DNA of 64,000 bases from Hyaloperonospora brassicae (taxonomy: Eukaryota > Oomycota > Peronosporomycetes > Peronosporales > Peronosporaceae). The stretch covers positions 1 through 64,000 of the forward strand of contig CANTFL010001040.1 in the NCBI GenBank assembly GCA_947650285.1, given 5' to 3'. Positions 10,169-20,409 of the stretch are shown here, piece by piece. Numbering within the stretch: position 1 is the first letter of the stretch; each line of letters begins with the position of its first letter. A program made the translations under genes and the position numbers. Below the pieces are notes generated by a model. The model ran no database searches and was not told the origin of the DNA. It saw only the letters and a list, made by a program, of their open reading frames with translations.

Positions 10169-11203
10169 TCAGACAAAGTACTTGTCAGCCACTTCCCTCT
10201 GGTCTGCTGCACGGGCTCCTCCTGGCTTTGCCTTCGTTTTCGCCCATAGCACTCGACGCAACGGCCGGATGTACTTTGCAGCAAGGAGCGTCAGCGCTGT
10301 TACGAGGGCGCCACACGTTGCAGCATACCACAGTTTCGTCAACACTGGCGTCTTGTACAACGTGTATCCATTCAGGACGTTCTCGAGACACTCCATTCTC
10401 GTTGTAAGCGGCGTCATAAAAGCAGGTCCGTACTCGGCGCGAGCCACGTACGTAGCATTGCGCGGGACACTCACGGGCACGTTCAGAAACAACGCTGCGT
10501 CGTCCTGCAGCGGCAGCACTTGGTCAGACAGCAGGTACTTGCTCCGAATCGTGCGGTCGTCGTTCACGAGCCACGTGGTGCCTGTGCTGTCGTCGACTTC
10601 TTGTCGGTACAGCCAAATGTCAGCATGCGGCCCTGTAGCATCGCGCGTGTCGACAGCCACTTGCACCAGCGCGCGCGCCGCGTGGTACACGACGTGCACC
10701 GGCCGCTGGATCTCCACGAGCGCCTCGTGGTCCACGACGGCCGAGAAGTTTGCCACCGAACCAAAGCGCTGCCGAAAGTCCGTCTCGAGCATTCCGATGT
10801 CCGAGTCCGTGTCGCCCACGGGAATGCGGTGCTGCGCCCGCATCACAAACAACAACGTGCCAAACGCCGTCCAGTAGGGCACGTGATGCCGTCGACACAC
10901 TGCGTACACAAAGCGCGCGAGTGCCTCTGTCTCGTCGTGGAACACACTGCTCGTGGGACAGCTGTGGGCGTAATAGAGCTCCAGCGACGCGCCAGCGACG
11001 GCAAACGTGGCGCTCAAGACGAGCAGCGGCCACAGCACCGACGGGCGCCTCACGAGCGCTCGACAGGGCGACGCGTTGTCGACGACGGCGACGGACGCGC
11101 ACGACTGGGGACGCGTTGCGGCGACCAGAAGAGCGACGGGCGCGACGAGGGCCACGAGGAAGTAGTTGCAGTTGGCGAAGACGGGCGGGAGGAGGACCGT
11201 CAT
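10169..11203 (-). CDS. LicD/fukutin-like membrane protein
   Basis: A single exon of 344 residues from the ATG at 11203. Predicted membrane segments lie at about 10-29 and 56-74 and near the C-terminus at 291-312, followed by a basic tail (RPLRRVLWAKTKAK). Between them is a LicD-type core: YWTAFGTLLFVMRAQHRIPV followed by GDTDSDIGM (131-138). In LicD and fukutin proteins the GTLLG...R and D-x-D residues belong to a nucleotidyltransferase-like fold that transfers phosphocholine or phospho-sugar groups onto glycans. The substrate here is unknown. It probably acts in the Golgi or ER with the core in the lumen. It converges on the deformylase gene with 81 bp between stops. Confidence 0.75.
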   Translation of the reverse strand: MTVLLPPVFANCNYFLVALVAPVALLVAATRPQSCASVAVVDNASPCRALVRRPSVLWPLLVLSATFAVAGASLELYYAHSCPTSSVFHDETEALARFVYAVCRRHHVPYWTAFGTLLFVMRAQHRIPVGDTDSDIGMLETDFRQRFGSVANFSAVVDHEALVEIQRPVHVVYHAARALVQVAVDTRDATGPHADIWLYRQEVDDSTGTTWLVNDDRTIRSKYLLSDQVLPLQDDAALFLNVPVSVPRNATYVARAEYGPAFMTPLTTRMECLENVLNGYTLYKTPVLTKLWYAATCGALVTALTLLAAKYIRPLRRVLWAKTKAKPGGARAADQREVADKYFV

Positions 11204-12102
11204 GGCTACACACGGATGGAGCCGTGTGGGCAGGTCAGGTGAGGTCAGGTCGACACGATTGGCTGCTTGGGGGTGAGGCTGTCAAACATGATCAAAAGCT
11301 GCGTGAGGAGAGCCCGAGTTGCGTTGTACGGGGGGCGTGGGGTACGGCGGCGGTGGTTGGCTTTGAGTGTCTAAATTGATCGGACGAATTGAGCCGATAT
11401 TGTCCGAGGAAGCAGCTGGTCGTCCAGTGTGCGATGGCGCAGGACTACACAGCTGAAAAGGAACAACCGCGAGCATTAATTCCTGTACCATTTGCGTCGC
11501 TCTATTGCGGGCTCGTTGGACGGACGCGGCAACTGTCGGATGTTTGTCAACGGGCGTTATACGCTGTATTGTGTCGTCGTGTGCCCGACCTATCTTTGCA
11601 CACTCGCGTCCTTTCGTACTGTCCTTTTCGTGCAGAGATTGGGCATCGTGGATGACATAAAACAGCAAGTTGATCGCTTGCCTGCGCGTGCGTTGCCTGC
11701 AGTCGGTCGAGTACAAGCACAGGCGCCAGCACTCGCTTCGTGCGTGCGGCCCGATAGTTGTCCTTCAATTAGAGTTTGTGCTCTATTTTGTGTTTCTGCC
11801 GTTTCATCACACTGCAGACAGTGTGCTGGACGTAATGGCCGCACACGCGGTCGTCCATTTTGTACGAACGCGAATGACGCAAATACACACGTTGACGCAG
11901 TCGAACAACTCCGACAAACTCGCCCGAGTGCTCTCTGTCGATGCTTTCAATCACATCGACGATCAGGCACGTACATGATGTATGTCACCCATATGCAACA
12001 GTTCTACCAAAAACATTTATTATATATCACGATTAATGAATGGTCGCGTGTCCGCCTCGAGAGTCACTGGAATTGCCGGAGGGTGCGTCCGCGCGTCGCT
12101 CG
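11204..12102. other. Intergenic or unresolved coding region
   Basis: About 900 bp between two minus-strand genes, with partly coding-like frames on both strands. The plus strand reads ALIPVPFASLYCGLVGRTRQ near 11470-11530 and SVLDVMAAHAVVHFVRTRMT near 11820-11880. The minus strand reads a Pro-rich tail (QSQPPPPYPTPPVQRN) near 11320-11370. I recognise no family and cannot assemble one model. A small spliced plus-strand gene is possible. Confidence 0.3.
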
Positions 12103-13605
12103 CTAGACACAAGCGAGTTTCGTATCACAGCTACTGAGACAAATGGAAAAGGCTTGGAACGGAGACAGCGGCCACTGGAAATCCATCGTAAACATGTCGT
12201 CAGCGACACGGCCAAACTGCAAAATGTTGCCCATGGACGGATCTTCGCTGCTGATCAGCTGGAAGTTCTTGACCGATGCCATCGACACGCGTCCTCCAAA
12301 GTCCAGACAGTACGCGCCCAGGTCTTCGCGGAACACGGGCTCGCGATTCGAAAATCGCATCAAGTCTTTCATGTCCCCCGTCGAGAGACGAGTGACGAGT
12401 CGGTCTTGGCGACTCATGGGCCGCACAATCTTCGATGACCCGCCCTCTTCGTCCACGTCAGGAATCACGACACGCATCTTCCGCGGCCCGACGCTCGTCC
12501 GATTCGGCTCGTACGTGACACACCCCAGCTCCTCTCGAATCTGCAGCACGTTCTGCACCACCACGTCGTCCGAGCTCACGGCGTCCTGAATCTTTGCCAG
12601 CTTCTGTGGATCTCGTCCATTGTCGTACAACGTGAAACACGTGCCGAGAAAGTTCGAGCCCATGCGGCCAATGCGCAGTGCGTCCGTGCACTCCTTGTCC
12701 GTACAGATCGTGTAGTTCGCCGTCATGTTCGAGCGCACCTGACGTCTTGCCGCCAGCAAAAACTTGTCTTCTTCCTGCGTGCCAATCTGCCCTTGCAGAT
12801 ACAGCTCGTAGCCGTACTGCTTAAACAGACCACGGTACACCTGCTTCACGTAGCACCGGATGATCCCGGCGTCCAGCGGCACCGGCTGCAGCGCCATCTT
12901 GGTCATGTCCTGGAGCTCGAGCTTCTGCATGGGCTGCAACACCAGTGGGTCACAGGCCCCTCGACACAGCGGACAGCTGCCTGACTGCCCCAGCCACGCC
13001 ATAATGCACCGGTAGTGCACAAACGCACCAGTGCATTGCCCCGTGCACGGCAGTGGGTACGCTTTGCGTCGCGCCGAGAACTCGTCCATGCAGATCAGAC
13101 AGCCCTCGCCGTCCTCCTCCACGAGCTCTTCGGCCGCTCTGTCGTCGGCCACTGCGTCGTTGGGCCCTGCAAAAGCTGTCGCGTCCAGTACAGTCGCCTC
13201 CGTGCAGGCGTCGCCCGTCTGCTCGTTGTCCAGTGCCGTCGGTGGCTCGTCTCCACTGCGACCGTGTGCCGCCGGACCGTCTCGTCTGCGCACCAGCGCC
13301 TCTGCTTGTCCACTGTCGTCCGTCTCGGCCGCTTTGCCTTCGTCGTCGTCGGTGGCGACGCGCTGCTCGGCTCGTCCAGGAGTGGCTGAAAGTACCGATG
13401 GTCGTGCGGCTTTTTGACCAATCAGCGCGCGGCGACAGGGAGACCCGGCCGCTCCCGCGCTCGGCACGGCGTCGGCGAACGCGTGCGACGAGTGGTGCAC
13501 TGCTCGGGGCGACAAGTGACGGGCAGGGGGCGCACGCAGCGGTGCGGTCGTGGCGACCACCACGCGCAGGGCGTGGCGACTGCTCGGGCTCGACGTGGTC
13601 GACAT
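12103..13605 (-). CDS. RING finger - Tubby domain fusion protein
   Basis: A single exon of 500 residues; I chose the ATG at 13605 (MSTTSSPSS), since the further 5' extension begins only at a GTG. Residues 1-165 are low-complexity. Residues 169-214 form a RING-like zinc finger (CLIC, then C and C, H-x2-C, and CPLC). From about 237 to the end is a Tubby C-terminal domain: PVPLDAGIIRCYVKQVYRGL, MGSNFLGTCFTLYDNG, then SMASVKNFQLISSEDP and the conserved end SPFQAFSICLSSCDTKLACV. Tubby domains bind membrane phosphoinositides; RING domains usually recruit ubiquitin-conjugating enzymes. A membrane-tethered ubiquitin ligase is my inference. Plant Tubby-like proteins pair this domain with an F-box, so the RING pairing is unusual but functionally parallel. 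Confidence 0.85.
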   Translation of the reverse strand: MSTTSSPSSRHALRVVVATTAPLRAPPARHLSPRAVHHSSHAFADAVPSAGAAGSPCRRALIGQKAARPSVLSATPGRAEQRVATDDDEGKAAETDDSGQAEALVRRRDGPAAHGRSGDEPPTALDNEQTGDACTEATVLDATAFAGPNDAVADDRAAEELVEEDGEGCLICMDEFSARRKAYPLPCTGQCTGAFVHYRCIMAWLGQSGSCPLCRGACDPLVLQPMQKLELQDMTKMALQPVPLDAGIIRCYVKQVYRGLFKQYGYELYLQGQIGTQEEDKFLLAARRQVRSNMTANYTICTDKECTDALRIGRMGSNFLGTCFTLYDNGRDPQKLAKIQDAVSSDDVVVQNVLQIREELGCVTYEPNRTSVGPRKMRVVIPDVDEEGGSSKIVRPMSRQDRLVTRLSTGDMKDLMRFSNREPVFREDLGAYCLDFGGRVSMASVKNFQLISSEDPSMGNILQFGRVADDMFTMDFQWPLSPFQAFSICLSSCDTKLACV

Positions 13606-13730
13606 GATCAATGCCTCGTTCGTGCGGGTGAGGCTGTCTGTTGGTATACTGCTCGAGAGAGGGAAGCAGAGGGAGCGGTTTGTTTTTAATATTTTGAGTT
13701 TTGCGCGCTCGCTCTCTTCCACCGTGTCTC

Positions 13731-13769
13731 TTTTTTTCTCTTTTTTTTTCTTCTTCTTCTTCTTCTTTT
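13731..13769. repeat. Poly-pyrimidine / (TTC)n tract
   Basis: A run of T and TTC triplets about 130 bp upstream of the RING-Tubby start codon. It may be part of the promoter (purine-rich on the coding strand) or just a microsatellite. Confidence 0.7.
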
Positions 13770-14169
13770 GTTGTTCGGTCTTTGGGTGTAAACGACAAAC
13801 GGCGGGACGCTGCCGATTGGCGGAAAAGACGAGTCACGCGACACCTTCAACCTCCACGAACAGCTTTTGCCGGAGCTGATTCGCTGCTTGTTCTGGTACA
13901 GCAACAGGATGTCCACTGCCATGCGCAGAACGACTGGAGGATGAACGCAGCAGCGTAGAAAGGTCGGAACGGTCGCGTTTGTGGTGGCGTCATATGTGGT
14001 GGGGTCCGTGCGCCTCAGTGGGCGCTGATGATGCGATCGCGAGGCCCCAAGCGTTGAACGGTAGAAAGAGTTGCGCCAGGAGGAGTCGGTAGGAACGTAC
14101 CACGCTCGCAATGAGTACCGCAAGATATATTATCAACTACACACGAGACGGTGTGTGAGATAGATGTGA
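13770..14169. other. Intergenic region
   Basis: About 400 bp with no supported gene or element. Confidence 0.4.
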
Positions 14170-14735
14170 TCAATTGTTGCTCAAAGAAGAGCAGATGCAG
14201 CGTGAGCAAAGAGAACGGGGTAGCCTTCTCGTGTTACTACGTGAATCGAGACATGGCGGAGAGGTAGAGCTGTTGCACTGTTTTGACACATCAACAAGGG
14301 CCTTTGATCGTTGTTTAGCTGCTGGTTGTTTCCCACAGCACACCACGAAGCTGAGGCTAATGGAGTTGGATGGGTGGAGACGTTCTGGACTGTTCGCACA
14401 CCGTCTCAATGGCAGACTCTTGACGTCCGGTAGCTCAAATTCGACATGAGTGATACGCCGCGAGCCTTCGAACTAGTCGAGATATTGTGAGGCGACGTGT
14501 CCGGAACACGCTGTGGGTCGCAGTGGACTGCAATTCCATGGAGGACTGAACAGGTTGCATTCGTGATCGTACAAGAGTGTAGTTGCCACATGAGCAAAAG
14601 GTGCATTCTCGCGTGTCGATGTCGTCCATCGTGCGAAACACTTCCAGGAATGTCGTCCGCGGTGTCTTCTGATGGTATTTGGAAGACACTGCTGGCGAAA
14701 ACTGACGAGCTTCGTCGTCTTCCATGCGCACAAGT
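14170..14735 (-). pseudogene. Possible decayed gene, unidentified
   Basis: The minus strand starts MRMEDDEARQFSPAVSSKYH at 14731 and stays plausible for about 50 residues (TPRTTFLEVFRTMDDIDTRE). Coding-like sequence then continues in another frame across a stop near 14473 (ITHVEFELPDVKSLP and on to a stop at 14170). I do not recognise the family. Frame changes suggest a broken gene, though missed introns are possible. Confidence 0.25.
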
Positions 14736-15307
14736 CAGTTTCTCACATGATGTACCTTCGTGATGCTCAAGACGTTCAAGATCTGTATAGCGGATCTCTT
14801 TTGCTGCAGTGGAGGCGGGCGATGTAACACGAAAGTGAAGGGTCGCAAGCTGTCTTAGCACACTGTTGACTGCTACTTTACGAACAAGCTGAAGCGAGCG
14901 CCAGTTGAGACTTGAAGGCGGCCTGTTCAATGAAGTGACCACGTCCCTGTCGTAGACAAGAAGCCCGTCACGACACGAAAAGTGGACGGAGGATCGTCCG
15001 ACACAACGTCGCTGCTACCATCCCGCAGCAGCAGTTACTGTGTTGTCGCAAGACTGCTTCCAAAAGGATAGGGAATGGCTGGTCGATAGTGCTATCCCTG
15101 GTCGTGGTATCATATTTGGGTTGCGCCCACACACACTAGTGGTGCCTTTCGTATATGATCCCTACCTGTTATTCATGAAAAGATGTCGATGCGGTCGCGC
15201 TGAAACCTGCTCATTTTGCGCTATCTTTGGGCTGTGCACCGACACCTCTCACTCTTCTGGCCCGCTGGACAAGCGTTTACTTGCGAGAATGGCGTCCACA
15301 TTGACGA
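14736..15307. other. Unassigned, probably flank of the MULE relic
   Basis: No recognisable gene. A plus-strand frame at 15040-15351 has a cysteine-rich patch (RCRCGRAETCSFCAIFGLC) that resembles no family I know. The terminal inverted repeats of the neighbouring MULE relic were not found. Confidence 0.3.
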
Positions 15308-16669
15308 ATGTGGTGGAGCGCAATACAGAGGGAAAGACTATCGGAAGATGAGAGTAGTAGAAAAGAAGAACTGAACAGCTACTTTTGCGGTCTTGATGTG
15401 CTCTTCTATGCCGATGAGGCCACGCCGTTCCTAGCTGTTGAGATGTCTGTTTGCTTGCCGAAGGCAAAGTACGTGCGTGGTATCGACTGTCGGACAGCTG
15501 CAGATTACCGTTGGACTGTGCATCACCTTCGAGATGTGTTTGAAGAATACGACCTCCCCACAAACAATGTCACCTTTGTGATTGATCGTGAGCTTGCACT
15601 CATGGGTGCGCTTGATGACACATTTCCCACTTCCAACATGCTCCTGTGCAGGTGGCATATCAACAAAAATGTCCTCGCCAAGATCAAGGTAGGCTTCGCA
15701 GCAGAAGCATATGAGGAATTTACGAAGGCACGGAATGCTCTGATCAGTGCTACCACTGTTGAAAGTTGCCAAGAACAACTGTAGGTAAAATTTTGTCTTC
15801 CTTTTCCAGGAGGCTTCTTAACCGTGTTTTATTCTAATAGTTGCCACCAAATGCTGAAGATTCAGGCAATGTATGAGGGAGAGATCCCAGCGCACTTTAT
15901 GCGCTACTGCAATGAAATCTGGCTGGTGTACAAGTAAAGGTTTGTGTCAGCATTCTTACGCGGGAAAAAACATTGTAGGCACGTCTCAACGTCACGTGTG
16001 GAGAGCGCACATGCAGCCCTCAAGAAATGGATCGGGACGTCAACAGGTAAGTAGGTCTTTCAGTTAATTCACATGAGGTCCATGCTGTTGCTGACAGATG
16101 AGTGCATTTTCAGGTCACCTACTGTCAGTGGATGGCGCAGTTCGGCTCGCATGTGAAGGTCAGCTGGCTGTTATTGTCCAGAAATATGCAGCAGAGCGGG
16201 CAATGGTCAACCTTAGATTGGGACCGCTTTTATGCAGGTGATGGTAAAGATCTCAGTGCTTGCACTGCGCGGCGCACACCAGCTACTACATTTGCAGGTT
16301 CAAATTGAAGAGGTCAGAAACATGAGTCTTGGTCTTTTTAGATCGACAATGGAGTATCCATGCCAACATGAGATGCGCCGCCGCAGCCGCAGCCGGCCAA
16401 TGGTACCGCCAATCTTCAATGACTTCGATCAGCATTGGTGGTTGGTCCAGCCACCACCGCCAAATGTTGCAGATGTTGTTCTGCCATCAATGGAGACAGC
16501 ATTGAAGATAATTACAAATGACTATGATGATTATAAGGGTTATCGCAAGCGCATGATTCTTGAGCGTGTGCTTGCAGACTCCAATGATGTTGTTGTCAGT
16601 GATCCTGTGCGAGCAGAGACGCGAGACCGGCCAACAGGGTCAACACGCCGCTCGCCATCCGCTTTATAG
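15308..16669 (+). pseudogene. Mutator-like (MULE) transposase relic
   Basis: The first piece (to 15784) has the MULE/FAR1 transposase core: VHHLRDVFEEYDL, FVIDRELALMGALDDTFP (catalytic-type Asp) and MLLCRWHINKNVLAKIK, the usual C-x-W-H block. It continues in other frames with SRVESAHAALKKWIGTSTG near 15990-16045, then a GT-rich join at 16048, GHLLSVDGAVRLACEGQLAV near 16110-16180, and a C-terminal piece ending at 16669 (DFDQHWWLVQPPPPNVADVV). The N-terminal half of the transposase is missing and stops break the frame, so it is dead, unless some gaps at 15784-15839 and 16048-16098 are introns. Confidence 0.7.
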
Positions 16670-17544
16670 CTCGCAAATGCAGCTGCTAGTTCTGCACCTC
16701 GTTGACGCTGTGTACGGCGTTTCAGGCAGGGCACAATGCACGTACATGCCACACAGTTTTAATGTAGATGTAGAACAAGTAGATAATCTAGAAGTAGCCA
16801 AAGTGTAAATTAGACCATTTTTGCACAATTTGACAACAATGACATATCCCTGTGATATTGCATGGGACTTTACAGCAGGTTAAGCCTCAGCAATAGAGGC
16901 ATGTCCAATTGTGAAGGGGGGAGTAAGGGTGTTCATTTTGATAGAGTTGTTGTATCAGGGAAGGTTGTTATTTGAAGGTGAGTGTCTTGTGGGTGTTGAA
17001 AATCTTACAGTTGCGTTCATTCTCTCTGACCAATCACAACGGTGGGTTATAGCCAATTAAAACTAATTTTGGGGGGGTGGATGATTAACGTTTGGGTGGT
17101 GGATGGATAATGCTTCCCAAAGTTGAAATGAATTTGGGTAATCGCTTGCTTCGTTTTATTGTAAAATGGGACATAAACAGGCAAAATAATTCCGCTTAAG
17201 TTGGCGACAGCCATTTTGTACTGTAAAGACTACGGAATGGTTATTTCCGCTATACGTCTACTTTGATAAGGATGCGTGTGAATCATTTCGTTAGATTATT
17301 TAGAACATATTTTACGCGGGGCAAATGGGGCGGCCAAACGTGGATCGCCGCGAGCCAAAATTAATCAAATTTGTCGAGCTTTTGGGTACTATAACTTCGA
17401 TTAAAAATTGTCATACTTAAATAATAGACTAAAGAAACGAAGCTGGTAGTATACTCCGTTTTTTTTCAAAGGGTTTGTGTTGTAGGAAGGATGGGGTGGG
17501 GAGTAGCTGAGTGAAGAAGATCGGAAAATGTTACAGGTTATGGA
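16670..17544. other. AT-rich region without genes
   Basis: Nothing supported beyond AT-rich sequence and a few homopolymer runs. It is probably decayed transposon sequence. Confidence 0.4.
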
Positions 17545-17830
17545 TGGGCCCCGCTGCATGCAGTCTACTACTCTACGGGATCGCCAGGATGCGCCCTGTC
17601 TACTCAAAAGCACTTGCATTGTCATACCTCACATATTTGTCACTCAATGATTTTTCTGATTTATGGTGTTCGTTAAGGTGCCGAAGCCCTTCCGTAATGA
17701 CCACTTAATTTATGTATAGAGCAACAGAGATTTCATATTCCTGTGTCACAATTAACATTTGCAAGTGGTTGGAAAAATCTAGATTGTACAATCCGTCAAT
17801 TCTTTCCGAAACAATGGATAGTATAATCTG
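17545..17830 (-). repeat. LTR relic (family D), copy 1
   Basis: Shares a diverged block with 46490-46650, including tctactactctacgggat and ccttccgtaatgaccac. It lies just downstream (on minus) of a gypsy integrase relic, where a 3' LTR would be. Confidence 0.6.
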
Positions 17831-17839
17831 TCTCACTCT

Positions 17840-18990
17840 TGAGGTCCTTACATCCTCCCGGACTTGAGCTCTCGTTGGTAGCGGTTGAAGTCAAAAGAAT
17901 TGTTTTAATGAACGACGTGTCGAAGGTTCTATTTACGCTCCAAAGTTTCTTCGTGTTTAGCTTCACCGTGCCACTGCATGAGCCATTCGGATTGCCGACT
18001 GAACCGAAGTTTCATTTGCAACTTCTCCACAATTTTGAACCAGTTTGATGGTTTTCGCTGACTAGCATAAGAGAATAGAATGATGACAGACAAAGGAGCT
18101 TGTCGGAAGTTGAAACGTCGAAGGATGATGGGTTGATGTTGAATGTAGATTCATCTAATATACCAATCGTGGCAGCTCTTATGTGGCCGCCTTTCGGTTG
18201 ATCATCCGAATGACCTTAAATAGTCTAATATTGCGCGCAGCAAACTTTGATCGTCATATTTCTGCATCCTTTGCGGCGTGAGCTAGTGGCATGCGACTTG
18301 TATCTACGATCACGATATCTCCTTGCTTGAACCCAATCCGATGAACGCGACGCTTTTTATTGTAGTGATTCTTTCGCGTTTTGTAATCTTATAGAAATTT
18401 CTTCCTAGCTAGAAAACTACGCTTCTACCTCTTTTTGGAAAATTAATTGGCATATTCAGCGATACATTCGATCTGTGTCTGTGAACTTATCCTTTGTTCC
18501 TACACATTTCGTTCTTAGTGGCCAGTGTCGATTTCAATTGGCGAGAACCCGTTCAGTACACAGACAAGTGTGGCATGGGCGTACTTGAGAGTTACCAGGT
18601 GGTGTACCCAGCAAATTACTTGGTAAGGTATCATGCATCTGAGAGCGTTTTCTGATACCAAGTTTTACACTTATTTTTGTTCGTCTTCGTAGACTCGATG
18701 CGCCGTGGTCATGCTGAGTTTGTCCCATTATCTGTAGCAGCGATTTCCAAAAATTTGAGATGCACTTGCTGTCTCTGTCATAACTAATGAATTCGGGAAA
18801 CCATATTGACTAACCACATTGTTAAAAACACTTCGATATATTACTTGCAACGTCTTTTTGTGCAAAGCAGCATACTTAGATTGATTGGAATCTTATCGAC
18901 GACAATCATGATAACATCTAATCCTTCAGACTTAGGTATCCCAGAGATAGCCATCGTCACGATTTCGAGAATTGTTGTGGAATAGGTATC
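17840..18990 (-). pseudogene. Ty3/gypsy integrase relic
   Basis: Read on minus, 18990-18700 gives decayed integrase core sequence with the family landmarks: a VDK...L-S-K-type stretch, QYGFPEFISYDRDSK (catalytic Asp region) and FWKSLLQIMG. The 18360-18270 region gives the C-terminal piece NHYNKKRRVHRIGFKQGDIV. Several frameshifts and stops break it. It resembles the integrase of element C more than that of A or B. Confidence 0.65.
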
Positions 18991-19173
18991 GGCATCATGC
19001 GCCCGTAATTACGCTTACTATTGTGTCTCCGACGCGTACAAGTTTCACATGGCTTGGCATTTTCCTTGATGTCTTCCTGCATCGTTTTTTTTAGTACTTC
19101 CACTGAATTTTGCGAAGCAATGCGCGATAATTTCCAGGTTCCGCCGCAATTGCTGAATCATGATATTCCGTGG

Positions 19174-20318
19174 TGTGGTGGAGTGGTGATCGCTCTTTTG
19201 AGGAGTCGGTCCCAACTCTTCACTGGCGCTCGGACGACCGACTAACAGAGGTGGTACTACGATTCCGTGTTCTTGATTGCCTTCCTCACCTTGTGTACCC
19301 GTCGGTATGGCGGGTTGCACTCTTCCAGGTGGACTCGTGTCAATGGAAAACTTAAACGTGTTTGCGATGGGGTCGAGATTTGATCACGGTGTTGAGATCT
19401 TCACACCACGATCGGGGTTGGTGTGATCACGTGGAATTCGTCACGCGATCACTTGTATGCTTGTGGGGTGCTCGATATGAGTCACCCTGATCTGTAACAG
19501 ATCGCATTTTCCAAACGTAGACCTTGATTCGCCAGCCTTCTGACCACTTGAGCCGTCTCGCGATCTTGGGTCCTCAACCACAAAGGGTTTCCTGCGTCCA
19601 GTCGCAGTTGGGGTGTTGTTTGAGACATCTCGATCCCTGGCCAAACAATCCAGGGATATCACTTGATTAAAGTATGTAAACCTTTCCTTGACGTCGGGTG
19701 GCCAATGATCCACCCGGAGGAGAAGTCGACACGTGTACTTTGAAGCAAATTGAACTATGTTTAATGCTAACCAATCAAACCCAACAACCCTATCCCTACC
19801 CCCATGTCTTGGACATTGTTTTGCCACATGTCGCTCTCTCTAGACGGTAGCGATCTTGTACTTGCGTGGCCCACACCTGACATACATGTCTGTCGCGATC
19901 ACATACCTGATCACTGATCACGATCTCGATCGCTTCCTGATCGCGATCGCCTTGCTGATCGCGGATCACATGGTGTGCTCCACACCAACTTGATAGCAAA
20001 CACCTACCTGATCAATGATCACGATCGCGATCACATACCTGATCACTGATCACGATCTCGATCGCTTCCTTGATCGCTTTTGCCTTGCTGATCGCGGTTC
20101 CCTTCTTGGTTGACTGATCGCCAACGTTACCTCCCCCCATACCTTGACCCAAGATCGCAGGTCCCAACCTGCCCGATCTGACATCCATTTTAGTCTGACT
20201 GTCCAATGGACGCGATCTGACCAGATGGGGGATCGGGCAGCCAACCGTTAACTGGCTCGGACATAATAGGAACGCGGTCAGTACCTCTACATCAAATTTC
20301 CATAGTCGCTTTACCACA
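19174..20318 (-). repeat. 3' LTR of element A
   Basis: Ends are TGTGG...CCACA. It contains a GATC-dense zone at 19890-20110 where a block starting gatcacatacctgatcactg occurs twice, about 135 bp apart. Confidence 0.92.
19890..20110. repeat. GATC-dense tandem duplication in the family-A LTR
   Basis: Roughly twenty GATC tetramers in 220 bp, many as overlapping GATCGCGATC or TGATCACTGATCA palindromes. The same zone recurs at 32378-32598, and inverted at about 53200-53440. Confidence 0.8.
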
Positions 20319-20409
20319 GTCGTCCCCTGCGCCGTTAGTCGCCACACAGTGTCGATCTGAATGCGCACTTATCTTTTCGCGTGGTCAGTCCCTCGTGTTA
20401 ACTTACGCC

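Noticed and set aside
10520..11242. Plus-strand frame of 240 codons opposite the LicD-like gene
   Set aside because: Composition is shadow-like (Arg/His-rich); the minus frame has membrane segments and the LicD motif.
12950..13837. Second minus-strand frame of 295 codons overlapping the RING-Tubby N-terminus
   Set aside because: Different frame of the same DNA, extremely Arg-rich, and crosses the RING region without zinc ligands.
19441..19827. 128-codon frame present in all three family-A LTRs
   Set aside because: It recurs only because the LTR recurs; no domain and no start context. A short LTR-encoded protein cannot be excluded.
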